A stretch of DNA of 64,000 nt from positions 992,001 through 1,056,000 of the forward strand of contig NZ_ATXN01000002.1 of NCBI RefSeq assembly GCF_000421705.1, read 5' to 3'. The first letter of the stretch is position 1. The number at the start of each line of letters is the position of its first letter. The DNA comes from Brevundimonas naejangsanensis DSM 23858 (GTDB taxonomy: Bacteria; Pseudomonadota; Alphaproteobacteria; Caulobacterales; Caulobacteraceae). Under the pieces are notes generated by a model. The model did not search any database and was not told where the DNA came from. It saw nothing but the letters and a program-made list of their open reading frames with translations. Shown in pieces: positions 8,489 to 17,602 of this stretch. A program made the translations under genes and the position numbers.

Positions 8489-8566
8489 GTCGACGAGGCG
8501 ACGCGCCACAGGTCTGTCACTGCATGGGTTCCTTGGCGAGCCGTATCTGCTGAGTGACCGAGACCA

Positions 8567-9634
8567 ATGACCCTGGCCCTGATCGATCCCGCCTCCCCCG
8601 CCGAAGAGCCCGCCTGTCGGTCGGCTTCCCCACGCCGCCCGTCCAAACTGCTGCAACGCGAGGGCGCTCATGACGTCGTGGTTCCGATCCCGGACGGTTT
8701 CGAGCTCGATTTCGGCGGAACCCTGACCCAGAAACAGGTCATCGGCCGCCTGCACGGCAAGCCGGGCGCCCCCCTGATCGTGGTCGCGGGCGGGATTTCC
8801 GCCGACCGTTACGTCCATCGCACCGAGACCAAGGGACTGGGCTGGTGGTCCGGCGCCGTTGGCGTGCGCGCGCCGATCGACCTGACGCGATTCCGCGTCC
8901 TGGCCTTTGATTTCGCACCGGAATTCGGCGACGGCGTGACGGAGCCGAAGACGCCGCTGACCATCACCACCCAGGATCAGGCGCGGCTGCTGGCCCATCT
9001 GCTGGACCATCTGGGCGTGGACAAGGTCGCCGCCTTTATCGGCTGTTCCTACGGCGGCATGATCGCCCTGGCCTTCGGCGAGCTCTTCCCCGACTGGGCC
9101 GAGCAACTGGTGGTGGTGTCCGCCGCCCACCGCCCTCATCCGCTGGCCACCGCCTGGCGCGGCATTCAGCGCCGCATCCTGCAACTGGGCCTTGAGACCG
9201 GCCGCATCGATCAGGCCGTCGGCCTGGCGCGCGAACTGGCCATGACCACCTATCGCACCCAGGAAGAGTTCGGCGACCGCTTCGATTCAGAGGCCCCAAG
9301 CCATGCGGGCCAGGCCTATCCGGTGTGCGACTATCTGACGGCGCGCGGTCGGGCCTATCGCGACCGCACCACCCCCGCCCGCTGGCTGACCCTGTCCGAC
9401 TCCATCGACCGCCACCGCGTCGAGCCCGAGGCCATCACCGCCCCCGTCACCCTGGTCGGCTTCACCACCGATCGCCTGTGCCCCATCGACGACATGAGGG
9501 AGTTGGCGGACCGTCTGCCCAACCTCTGGCGCTTCGAACAACACGCTTCCGTCTACGGCCACGACGCCTTCCTGAAGGAAGACAGACTGGTCGCCGACAT
9601 CCTGACCTCCGTACTGAAGGATATCGACCAATGA
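8567..9634 (+). CDS. metX: Homoserine O-acyltransferase, MetX family
   Basis: 355 residues. Alpha/beta-hydrolase fold enzyme that acylates homoserine, committing it to methionine. The nucleophile elbow GCSYGGM puts the catalytic Ser near 161; an Asp near TTDRLCPIDDM and a His near YGHDAF complete the triad. The N-terminal part GGISADRYVH and GWWSGAVG resemble the MetX subgroup reported to use succinyl-CoA, and the next gene is MetB-like, which favours succinyl, but acyl specificity cannot be settled from sequence alone. The start has only a weak ribosome site, after the riboswitch leader. Its stop overlaps the metB start (ATGA). Confidence 0.88.
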   Translation: MTLALIDPASPAEEPACRSASPRRPSKLLQREGAHDVVVPIPDGFELDFGGTLTQKQVIGRLHGKPGAPLIVVAGGISADRYVHRTETKGLGWWSGAVGVRAPIDLTRFRVLAFDFAPEFGDGVTEPKTPLTITTQDQARLLAHLLDHLGVDKVAAFIGCSYGGMIALAFGELFPDWAEQLVVVSAAHRPHPLATAWRGIQRRILQLGLETGRIDQAVGLARELAMTTYRTQEEFGDRFDSEAPSHAGQAYPVCDYLTARGRAYRDRTTPARWLTLSDSIDRHRVEPEAITAPVTLVGFTTDRLCPIDDMRELADRLPNLWRFEQHASVYGHDAFLKEDRLVADILTSVLKDIDQ

Positions 9635-10809
9635 GCCGCGCCCGTCCCGCCGATCCCCGCACCATCGCCGCCCGCTCGGGCGTCGATACGGACACGGCCC
9701 ACGGCGCGGTCATGCCGGCTCTGTATCTGTCGTCCAACTATTCCTTCGCCGCCTTCGGCCAACCGCGCAAATACGACTATTCGCGCTCGGGCAATCCGAC
9801 CCGCGACGTGCTGGCCGAGACGCTGGCCGAGTTGGAAGGCGGCGCCGGGGCCGTCATCACCGCCACCGGCATGGCGGCGGTCGACCTGCCGCTCAGCCTG
9901 CTGGAGCCCGGCGACCTGCTGATCGCGCCGCACGACTGCTACGGCGGCACCCACCGCCTGCTGACCGCCCGCGCGAAAAAGGGCCACTTCCGCGTCGCCT
10001 TCGTCGATCAGAACGACAGCGCGGCGCTGGATACGGCGCTGGCCGACGGCTGCAGGCTGGTGCTGGTCGAGACGCCGTCCAATCCCCTGCTGCGCGTCAC
10101 CGACATCGCCGAGGTCTGTCGCCGCGCCCACGCCGTGGGGGCCAAGGTGGTGTGCGACAACACCTTCCTGTCGCCCGCCCTGCAACGGCCGTTGGAGCTG
10201 GGCGCCGACATTGTGGTCCACTCGACCACCAAATACATCAACGGCCATTCCGACGTGGTCGGCGGCGCCGTGGTCGCGGCCGATCCGGCCGATCATGAAC
10301 AGCTGGCCTGGTGGGCCAATTGCCTGGGCGTCACCGGCTCGCCGTTCGACGCCTATCAGACCCTGCGCGGCCTTCGGACCCTGTTCACCCGCATCGAGCG
10401 CCAGCAGGCGACGGCGGGCGCCGTGGCCGCAGCGCTGCAGCAGCACCCCGCAGTCAAGGCGGTCCACTATCCGGGTCTGACCAGCCACCCCGGCCATGCA
10501 CTGGCGTCGCGCCAGCAGTCCGGGCCGGGCGCCATGCTCAGCTTTGAGCTGACCGGCGGGACCGACGCCGTGCGCCAGGTGATCGAGCAGCTGGAAATCT
10601 TCACCCTCGCCGAATCTCTGGGCGGCGTCGAAAGCCTGATCGCCCACCCGGCCACCATGACCCACGCCGCCATGACGCCCGAAGCGCGCGTGACGGCAGG
10701 CATCACCGACGGGCTGCTGCGCCTGTCGGTCGGACTGGAGCATCAGGACGACGTCCTGGCTGACCTGATTCAGGCGCTGGATACGGTGACGCTGGAGGCG
10801 GCGGCGTAA
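9631..10809 (+). CDS. metB: Cystathionine gamma-synthase (MetB-like PLP enzyme)
   Basis: 392 residues. Cys/Met-metabolism PLP family, condensing an acyl-homoserine with cysteine to cystathionine. Motifs: YDYSRSGNPTRDVL (48-61), ELEGGAGAVITATGMAA (67-83), DNTFLSPALQRPL (176-188) and the PLP lysine in STTKYINGHSD (Lys 201). The wording of these motifs is closer to E. coli MetB than to sulfhydrylases (MetY/MetZ), although direct sulfhydrylation cannot be excluded. ATG overlaps the metX stop by four bases, so translation is coupled and the gene shares the SAM riboswitch. Confidence 0.88.
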   Translation: MSRARPADPRTIAARSGVDTDTAHGAVMPALYLSSNYSFAAFGQPRKYDYSRSGNPTRDVLAETLAELEGGAGAVITATGMAAVDLPLSLLEPGDLLIAPHDCYGGTHRLLTARAKKGHFRVAFVDQNDSAALDTALADGCRLVLVETPSNPLLRVTDIAEVCRRAHAVGAKVVCDNTFLSPALQRPLELGADIVVHSTTKYINGHSDVVGGAVVAADPADHEQLAWWANCLGVTGSPFDAYQTLRGLRTLFTRIERQQATAGAVAAALQQHPAVKAVHYPGLTSHPGHALASRQQSGPGAMLSFELTGGTDAVRQVIEQLEIFTLAESLGGVESLIAHPATMTHAAMTPEARVTAGITDGLLRLSVGLEHQDDVLADLIQALDTVTLEAAA

Positions 10810-10810
10810 C

Positions 10811-10937
10811 CTCTCCTCCCCCGTTTGTGGGGAGGGGGACCTCGAAGCGGTGGAGGGGCAAAGGCCTGCGGAACCAAGCGGCCCCTCCGTCTCGTCGGCT
10901 GCGCCGTCGATCCACCTCCCCACTGAGGGGTGAGGAA
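10811..10937. repeat. REP-like palindromic intergenic element
   Basis: A C-run/G-run rich imperfect palindrome: CCTCCCCCGTTTGTGGGGAGG at the left, CCTCCCCACTGAGGGGTGAGG at the right, with further inverted material between. It lies between the convergent metB and chemoreceptor genes and could act as a bidirectional terminator. This style of element is common between genes in Caulobacterales; no second copy was noticed in this window. Confidence 0.55.
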
Positions 10938-10943
10938 AACGCC

Positions 10944-12767
10944 TTAGGCCACCGCCCGCGCCAGGGCCTCCATCCGCCCGCGTGCGTCCAGATCGCGCGC
11001 ATCATCCAACGCGAACTGCCCCATCATCCGATCCAGCTCGACCGCGTCCGACGCCAGAGCATGGCTGGCGGCCGTCGACTGTTCGACCATGGCCGCATTC
11101 TGCTGCGTGACCTGATCCATCTGGGTCACGGCGATATTGACCTGTTGCAGGCCGCTGGACTGTTCCTGCGACGAGGCGGCGATCTCTTCAGCGATCAGGG
11201 TCAGGCGTTCGATCTGACCGGCGATCCGCTCCAGCGCCTGGCCGGTATCGCCGACCAGAGCCACCCCCGCCCCGACCTGACGGCCGGATTCCGAAATCAG
11301 CGTCTTGATCTCCTTGGCCGCCGAGGCCGAGCGCTGGGCCAGCGCCCGCACCTCGGACGCCACGACCGCAAAGCCGCGCCCGGCGTCGCCTGCCCGCGCC
11401 GCCTCCACACCGGCGTTCAGCGCCAGCAGATTGGTCTGGAAGGCGATCTCATCGATCACGCCGATGATGGCGCTGATCTGGTTGGACGACTGCTCGATGG
11501 CGCCCATGGCGGCGATGGCGCGGCCGACCACGGCCTGTCCTTCGACGGCTTCGGACCGGGCGCCGCGCACTACGCCCCCCGCCTCGATCGCGCCCTCGGC
11601 CGAACGGGCCACGGTGGCGGTGATCTGCTCAAGGGCCGCCGCCGTCTCTTCCAGGCTGGCGGCCTGCTGTTCAGTGCGACGCGACAGGTCGTCGGAGGCT
11701 TGCGAAATCTCGCGGGCGCTGGCGCCGATGGCGGCGGCGCGTTCAACGATGACCCGCATCACGCCTTGCAGCTTGTCCATCGCCGCGTTGAAGTCGGCGC
11801 GCAGGCCTTCATATTCCGGCGCGAACGGGTCGTTGAGACGGAAGGCCAACTGGCCGCCCGACAGACGCTCAAGCCCCCTGGCCACGCCGTCGACGACCTG
11901 GGCCTGCTGGCGGGCGGCCTCGGCGTCGCGGGCGGCCTGCTCCTGACGCTCAATCTCCGACGCGAGGCGCGCTGTTTCGGCCTCGGCTTCCAGCCGCACC
12001 TTCTCCTCAGCGTTCTGTTTGAAGGTCAGGACGGCGTCGGCCATCCGACCGATCTCGTCGCGACGGCCCACCGCCGGGATGGCGACGTTCAGATCGCCAT
12101 TGGCCAGGCGGCTCATGGCGCGGGTCATCGCCTCGACCGGGCGGCTGAGGGCGCCGATGAGCCACAGGGCGGCGCCCACGGCGATGGCCAGAGCCAGCAC
12201 CCCGCCGATGGCGAAGGAGACATAGGCCTGAACAAAGGCGCCGGATTTGGCCCGGCTGACGACCTCTGCCTCTGCGGCTTCCTTGGCGCGGATGGCGGCG
12301 ACGGCCGTACGGATATCGGTCAGCTTGGCCACCTGTCCGACCTGGGCCAGAGCCTCGCCGCGAGCGGCCGGATCGCGAGCCTCAGCCATAATCGCCTGAG
12401 CCTGCTCCTGAAAGGCGGCGGCGGCGGCGCGAATCTGCGCCTGCTCCTGCCCATAGACGCCCTTGATGTCAGAAGCCGCCAGATCGGCCAGGCGAACAGG
12501 CAGGTCGCGCCGTCCCGCTTCGTACTGTTCCAGCACGGCCGGATCTCCGGTCAGGACATAGCCGCGCATGGCGTTCTGCTGCTCGACAGCGGCGGCCAGC
12601 AGGCGGTCGGACGCCTTCAACACCTCGCGCGAGGTCAGGTCCGCCGCGTCGGCGCGCTGCAGGGACGCCACGCACCACAGGACGATCAGGGTCGCCGCCC
12701 CGCAAGCCCCGATCACGGCCATGAAGGACAGGATCAGCTTCTTGGGTACGGACAGGTTATGCAGCAT
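10944..12767 (-). CDS. Methyl-accepting chemotaxis protein
   Basis: 607 residues. A first membrane helix (about 8-34), a periplasmic sensor region (about 35-182) with the CHASE3-like feature [19 protein letters not shown], a second helix (about 183-210), a HAMP domain (about 205-260) and a long cytoplasmic signalling domain. The hairpin tip region reads [21 protein letters not shown], where MCP tips have the E-A-A-R core. It relays ligand state to CheA/CheW. No che genes are adjacent. The Asn in [10 protein letters not shown] is also normal for MCPs. Confidence 0.93.
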   Translation of the reverse strand: MLHNLSVPKKLILSFMAVIGACGAATLIVLWCVASLQRADAADLTSREVLKASDRLLAAAVEQQNAMRGYVLTGDPAVLEQYEAGRRDLPVRLADLAASDIKGVYGQEQAQIRAAAAAFQEQAQAIMAEARDPAARGEALAQVGQVAKLTDIRTAVAAIRAKEAAEAEVVSRAKSGAFVQAYVSFAIGGVLALAIAVGAALWLIGALSRPVEAMTRAMSRLANGDLNVAIPAVGRRDEIGRMADAVLTFKQNAEEKVRLEAEAETARLASEIERQEQAARDAEAARQQAQVVDGVARGLERLSGGQLAFRLNDPFAPEYEGLRADFNAAMDKLQGVMRVIVERAAAIGASAREISQASDDLSRRTEQQAASLEETAAALEQITATVARSAEGAIEAGGVVRGARSEAVEGQAVVGRAIAAMGAIEQSSNQISAIIGVIDEIAFQTNLLALNAGVEAARAGDAGRGFAVVASEVRALAQRSASAAKEIKTLISESGRQVGAGVALVGDTGQALERIAGQIERLTLIAEEIAASSQEQSSGLQQVNIAVTQMDQVTQQNAAMVEQSTAASHALASDAVELDRMMGQFALDDARDLDARGRMEALARAVA

Positions 12768-12866
12768 GACTCAAGGCTCAGACAGAGGGAGGTTCAGCCT
12801 CGCTCCTAACCCGCCGTTGTTCGACAAAGTGTTAGCGCCCGCCTGCGGGCATCTACTTAATCGCGC

Positions 12867-13691
12867 TCACAGCGCCTTCAGCACCACCGAAAACGCCGTC
12901 AGCAACAGATAGACGGCGAAGGCCCGGCGCAGGATCTTGCGGTCCAGCCGGTGCGCCAGCCGCGCCCCATAGGGCGCGGTCAGCGCCGTCAGCAGTCCCA
13001 TGATCACCGCCGCCGGCACATTGACATAACCCAGCGACAGCGGCGGCCGCCCCGGCGCATCCCAGCCGAAGAAGGCGAAGCCCAGCGCCGCCGCCGCCCC
13101 GATAGCCAGACCGAAGCCCGAGGCGGTCGCCACCGCCTGATGAATCGGCCGCCCGCACAGGGTCATGGTCATGCCGCCCAGACTACCCCCGCCCACGCCC
13201 ATCATGGCGGACAACAGGCCGATGCCTGTCCCCACGCCGCGACGGCCCCAGCCCGTCGGCAGGTCTTTTCTGAGCGTGAACCGCTCGGGCATCAGCCCCA
13301 TCTGCGCCGCGACCAGCAGCAGGCAGGCGCCGTAGACGACCGCCAGCCCCTCCATCGAGGTGAAGCCCGCAATCGCCGCCCCGACCAGTCCGCCGAACGC
13401 CACCCACGGCGTCCAGGTCTTCAGCACCGTCTCATCCACCGCCCCATGCGCCCTGTGCGTGGCCAGCGACCTCAGCGAGGTGGCGACGATGGTCAAAAGC
13501 GAGGTGCCGATGGCGACGTGCAGATTGCTCTCGCCCCCGACGCCCAGCACCGAAAAAGCGTAAAACAGTGCTGGGACAAGCACCGTCCCGCCGCCAACGC
13601 CGAACAGGCCGCCGATCACTCCGGCGATCGCGCCAGCCCCAGCAAGCGCGGCGAGCATCAGGGCGAGTTCGGAAAGGGGAAGGGCGCTCAT
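12867..13691 (-). CDS. TauE/SafE family sulfite/anion exporter
   Basis: 274 residues from the ATG at 13691; the frame is open further upstream but those residues are not membrane-like. The repeated Gly-rich signatures GVIGGLFGVGGGTVLVP (near 26-42) and the second-half GVGGGSLGG, together with about eight hydrophobic helices, are typical of TauE/SafE (DUF81) permeases in the inner membrane. Transported anion unknown. It precedes the chemoreceptor stop region by a normal gap and is followed by dusA on the same strand. Confidence 0.88.
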   Translation of the reverse strand: MSALPLSELALMLAALAGAGAIAGVIGGLFGVGGGTVLVPALFYAFSVLGVGGESNLHVAIGTSLLTIVATSLRSLATHRAHGAVDETVLKTWTPWVAFGGLVGAAIAGFTSMEGLAVVYGACLLLVAAQMGLMPERFTLRKDLPTGWGRRGVGTGIGLLSAMMGVGGGSLGGMTMTLCGRPIHQAVATASGFGLAIGAAAALGFAFFGWDAPGRPPLSLGYVNVPAAVIMGLLTALTAPYGARLAHRLDRKILRRAFAVYLLLTAFSVVLKAL

Positions 13692-13801
13692 GGCTTGGGC
13701 ATAGCCGCAGCCTTGGCCAGCGTCATCCCGGAATTGCGCCAACCTTCCCCTACCTTTCGTCATCCTCCGGCGCCCGTAGGGCGAGGGTGACGCCTGAGGG
13801 A

Positions 13802-14836
13802 TCAGGCCGCTTCTTCGCTCTCGCCCAGACGGGCCTGCCGCGCCTCGGCCTCGCGCACGGCCTCGACGGCGCGATCCACGACCTCCAGCCCCGCGCCGGA
13901 TTTCACGCCCTCGACGGTCAGGATCCGGCGGAAGGCGCGCGCCCCTGCCCGACCGTGCATCAGCCCCAGCATATGGCGGGTCATGCTGGCCAGATTGGCG
14001 CCTTCGACCAGCCGCGCGGCCATATAGGGTCGATACCGCTCCAGCGCCTCGAACACGTCCACATCCGGCGTCGCCTCGCCGAAAATGCGTCGATCCACCT
14101 GGCCCAGCAGGGCTGGCTCATGATAGGCGGCGCGGCCCAGCATGACGCCGTCCAGTTGCACCCCGTCGTCAGCCTTCAGATGCGCCTCGGCCTGATCCAG
14201 ATCGCCGATCCCGCCGTTGATGCAGATGGTCAGATGCGGCCGCTCGCGCTTCAGCCGACGCACCAATGCGTAGTCCAGCGGGGGCACGTCCCGGTTCTCC
14301 TTGGGCGAAAGGCCTTTCAGCCAGGCCTTGCGGGCGTGGACGACAAAGTGGGTGATCCCTACCGCCGCCGAGGCGTCGACCGTGGCGAACAGGCTTTCCT
14401 GCGGGTCCTGATCATCGACGCCGATGCGGCATTTGACGGTGGCGGGCACGGCGACGGCTTCCTTGATCGCCGCCATGCAGTCAGCCACCAGCTCCGGCTT
14501 GCGCATCAGACAGGCGCCGAACCGGCCCGACTGCACCCGGTCCGACGGGCAGCCGACGTTCAGATTGATCTCGTCATAGCCATAGGCCTCGCCGATCCTC
14601 GCCGCCTCGGCCAGCTGCGCCGGATCCGAGCCGCCCAACTGAAGCGCCACCGGATGCTCGACCGCGTCGAAGCCCAGCAGACGGTCACGATCCCCGTGGA
14701 TCACCGCCGGCGCCGTCACCATCTCCGTATACAGAAGGGCCCGCGTGCTCAGCGCGCGGTGAAACGCCCGACAGTTGCGGTCGGTCCAGTCCATCATGGG
14801 TGCCACGGACAGCCTATGAGCTTGAATTATAGACAT
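13802..14836 (-). CDS. dusA: tRNA-dihydrouridine(20/20a) synthase
   Basis: 344 residues. FMN-dependent reduction of uridine in the tRNA D-loop. Motifs: SVAPMMDWTDRNCR (10-23), QLGGSDP (66-72), NLNVGCPSDRVQSGRFGACL (91-110) with the catalytic Cys at 109, VKCRIGVDD and INGGIGDL. The first seven residues before RLSVAPMM are encoded in AT-richer sequence than the rest. That fits an island that integrated at the 5' end of dusA and restored the reading frame, and an integrase gene starts 112 bases away. Confidence 0.93.
   Translation of the reverse strand: MSIIQAHRLSVAPMMDWTDRNCRAFHRALSTRALLYTEMVTAPAVIHGDRDRLLGFDAVEHPVALQLGGSDPAQLAEAARIGEAYGYDEINLNVGCPSDRVQSGRFGACLMRKPELVADCMAAIKEAVAVPATVKCRIGVDDQDPQESLFATVDASAAVGITHFVVHARKAWLKGLSPKENRDVPPLDYALVRRLKRERPHLTICINGGIGDLDQAEAHLKADDGVQLDGVMLGRAAYHEPALLGQVDRRIFGEATPDVDVFEALERYRPYMAARLVEGANLASMTRHMLGLMHGRAGARAFRRILTVEGVKSGAGLEVVDRAVEAVREAEARQARLGESEEAA
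14780..14836. other. Probable island attachment site in the 5' end of dusA
   Basis: Integrases of dusA-associated genomic islands recombine within the codons for APMMDWTD (here about 14780-14807). The adjoining integrase gene supports attachment here. The repeat expected at the far end of the island was not found in the window, so the core cannot be delimited. Confidence 0.5.
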
Positions 14837-14948
14837 TTTTTTAGTAAGATCAAAAAGTTGGAAGGCGGCGTGTGCACTCGAATTTACGACGTGTTGCGAC
14901 GTTTTTTCCGGGTTTTCGACACCTCAGTGCACACAGAGCGCACACGAA

Positions 14949-16010
14949 ATGGCGACGTACTCGAAACTCCCGTCAGGAACGTGGCGGGTCCAGGTGAGAC
15001 GGAAGGGTCGCTATATAAGCGAGACCTTCCTCAAACGCGATGACGCGCGCCGGTGGGCCACCGAAGCCGAGGGGCGGATCGATCGCGGCGAGGTCCCTAC
15101 CCCATCGCGGTCAGCGCGGCTCCGCACGTTCGGCGAACTTATCGACCTACACATCGCGGACATGAAGTCCGTCGGGAAGCCGCCCAGGCGGTCGAAAGCG
15201 GCGACGCTGAAGATGCTGAAGACGCGCCTGGGCGCTAAGAAGATCGCCCAGCTGGATCGACAACTGTTCATCGATTTCGGTCGGAGGCGCGCTACCGAAG
15301 GCGCCGGCCCCATGACGCTGAGCATCGACATCGGGGCGATCAAGCTCATCCTCTCACACGCCGCGGCGGTTCACGGCCTGACAGTCTCGGTCGAGGCCAT
15401 CGACATGGCCCGCCTCGCCCTCAAACGCCTTGGCCTGATTGGCAAGGGCGTCGAGCGAGATCGCCGGCCTAGCACTGAAGAACTGGAGCGCTTGATCCGC
15501 CACTTCGACGAGAAGCCTCGTCAAACCATACCCATGGGAGCCGTCATTCGGTTCGCGATCGCAACGGCGATGCGTCAGGAAGAGATCTTCAAAGTCGTAT
15601 GGGATGATTACGCAGCCCGGACCAAGATGCTGACCATCCGCGACCGGAAAGACCCTCGCGAGAAGACGGGAAATGATCAGCGCATCCCCCTATTGTCCGT
15701 CTCTGGGTTTGATCCCGTCGCGTTGATCGAAGATCAGCGCCCTGCCCGCTCGAATGCGGACCTTCGCATCTTCCCTTTCAATCACCGGTCAGCCGGGACC
15801 GCGTTCACGCGAGCCTGCAAAAGCCTCGAAATCAAGGACCTGCATTTTCACGACCTTCGTCATGAGGGGACGAGCCGTCTGTTCGAAGCCGGCTTTCAAA
15901 TCCAGCAGGTTGCGCTTGTTACCGGACACAAGGACTGGAAGATGCTCCGACGGTACACTCACCTGCGCCCCGAATCCCTCCACCTCGTTGCATCCGGATT
16001 GGCGGCCTGA
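14949..16010 (+). CDS. Tyrosine recombinase / integrase of a dusA-associated island
   Basis: 353 residues. The N-terminal arm-binding region (about 1-50; TWRVQVRRKGRYISETF) and core-binding region (about 58-150) precede a catalytic domain. Catalytic residues are visible: Arg 209 in AMRQEEI, a basic stretch RDRKDPREK near 231-239, HDLRH (His 301, Arg 304), GHKDW (His 327) and nucleophile Tyr 336 in RRYTH. All appear present, so the enzyme may be active. It reads away from dusA, leaving 112 bases between the two starts. No excisionase was seen. Confidence 0.92.
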   Translation: MATYSKLPSGTWRVQVRRKGRYISETFLKRDDARRWATEAEGRIDRGEVPTPSRSARLRTFGELIDLHIADMKSVGKPPRRSKAATLKMLKTRLGAKKIAQLDRQLFIDFGRRRATEGAGPMTLSIDIGAIKLILSHAAAVHGLTVSVEAIDMARLALKRLGLIGKGVERDRRPSTEELERLIRHFDEKPRQTIPMGAVIRFAIATAMRQEEIFKVVWDDYAARTKMLTIRDRKDPREKTGNDQRIPLLSVSGFDPVALIEDQRPARSNADLRIFPFNHRSAGTAFTRACKSLEIKDLHFHDLRHEGTSRLFEAGFQIQQVALVTGHKDWKMLRRYTHLRPESLHLVASGLAA

Positions 16011-16250
16011 ACCAACCGTAGGTGACCAAAGGCGGAGCTGTAGAACACCGAGGAGCGACGATGGCTTGGCCGCCTGTAAACGGACGCGCGCGCCACCGGC
16101 GATTGCAGGGGCACATTCGACCCGTTGAACCCTTTTTTCCGGCTTTACCCGAAGATGGGGCGCCGGTCGCAGAGGGAATTTAGCGGACGTCGCGGCGCCC
16201 GCTTTTCATTCGATGACGAGAACTGTCTTCGAAAGGCCCAGTCGGATTTC

Positions 16251-17396
16251 TCAAGCAGTCTCACCCGTAGGAACTGCCGTGAAAGCCCGCCCGACCTGCT
16301 CACGAAGAGGCTGAAGGCGGGTAAATCCCCGATTGGTAAGGACGACAAGCACGGCGTCCTGATCCGGCAGTTGTTCGAAGTCGGCGATATAGCCGTTCGT
16401 GCCGCCGCTATGCCCGACCATGACCTGGCCAGCCGCCGAAGAGACCACCACGCCCAGCCCATATCCTCTGGGGCCGACCACAGCCTTGCCTTCCCGGCTC
16501 ACGACCGGCGCTGCGCGCATCTCGGCCAGGCTTTCAGGCTTCAGAAGTCGGCCGTCATCCAGGGCGCGGTCGAGCGCGAGCATGTCTGCAAGACTGGCGC
16601 GAACAGCTCCCGCGCCAAGTTGAATAAAGGCCCAATTCTGAGCCTGGGAAAGAGCGCCGGGCGACCCGTTATAGCCGATGGCCAAGCCTTCTTCCTGCAC
16701 CGCCACCGGGTGACCGGCGACCATGTTCGGCGCTTCGACGCTGGCGGTCGTCATGCCAGCCGGCTTGAGGACCAGCTCTTCCAGGAGGTGGTCGAAGGGC
16801 GCCCCCCGGGTCGCGGCCGCCGCATGCGCGAGAAGCTCGAAACCGAAATTATTATAGCGGAAGTTTTCGCCCGGCGCTTCCAGGGGGCGGGTCTCGTCCT
16901 CGGGCAGGTCGTTCAGAACCGCCTTCATCGCCGCCGGGTGATCGACGCTGAAACGCGCCAGCATGGCCTCCGTCAGGTCCGGCAGACCCGAGGTGTGGTT
17001 CAGCAGGTTCCGCACGGTGACGCCGGCCCAGCTCGCAGGCGCATCGGGGAGATAGCGACCGATGGGAGCGTCGAGATCCATCTCCCCGTTTTCGCACAGG
17101 CGCAGGATGGCGATGGCCGTCAGATACTTGCTGGTCGAAAAGATCTTGAACCGCGTTTCAGGCGTATTGGCGACGCCGTTGACGGGGTCGGCCTGGCCGC
17201 AGACATGCTGGAACAGCATCTCGCCGCGCCGCGCCACCGCGAGCACCCCGGAAAATTCTCCGGCTTCGCACGCCGTGACAAGTTGCGCTTCGAGAGGCGC
17301 GAAATCAGGTCGCTCTGCGGCGGAGGCCGACAAGGGCGACAACAGGATCAGTGAGGCCAACGCCCCGGCGGGAAGGCTATGCTTGATAAGGGTCAT
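16251..17396 (-). CDS. Exported serine hydrolase of the beta-lactamase/esterase family
   Basis: 381 residues from the ATG at 17396; a GTG two codons upstream is also possible. A clear signal peptide ends near SASAAE. The SxxK motif is STSK (about 87-90), the Tyr-containing second motif is RYNNFGF, and HSGGTNGY stands in the third position. This is the class C beta-lactamase / EstB / D-aminopeptidase family, whose members range from esterases to peptidases; antibiotic hydrolysis should not be assumed. The upstream 240 bases after the integrase contain no gene I can support. Confidence 0.88.
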   Translation of the reverse strand: MTLIKHSLPAGALASLILLSPLSASAAERPDFAPLEAQLVTACEAGEFSGVLAVARRGEMLFQHVCGQADPVNGVANTPETRFKIFSTSKYLTAIAILRLCENGEMDLDAPIGRYLPDAPASWAGVTVRNLLNHTSGLPDLTEAMLARFSVDHPAAMKAVLNDLPEDETRPLEAPGENFRYNNFGFELLAHAAAATRGAPFDHLLEELVLKPAGMTTASVEAPNMVAGHPVAVQEEGLAIGYNGSPGALSQAQNWAFIQLGAGAVRASLADMLALDRALDDGRLLKPESLAEMRAAPVVSREGKAVVGPRGYGLGVVVSSAAGQVMVGHSGGTNGYIADFEQLPDQDAVLVVLTNRGFTRLQPLREQVGRAFTAVPTGETA

Positions 17397-17602
17397 GACC
17401 ACAGCCTAGGGAGCGGCCCCTCCTCTCCTCAAGTGAAGCTTGAGTCAGGTTGCGGCCATTCTCGTGACGAACGCCCCCTCCAAAAGGCGCTGCCAGATGC
17501 CCAGCCCCTTGCCGATTATAATCCGCCCGCATGACCGAGATTTAACTGGTCGCGTGACGGATCTGCTGACTAACCAGGCCTGAACACTGATTTTGGTCCG
17601 TC

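Noticed and set aside
10827-12809. 660-codon plus-strand open frame opposite the chemoreceptor
   Set aside because: It is the antisense shadow of a clear MCP gene; composition is Arg/Gly/His-rich and no motif is present.
16125-17354. 409-codon plus-strand open frame opposite the serine hydrolase
   Set aside because: The minus strand has signal peptide, SxxK and HSGG motifs; this frame has none.
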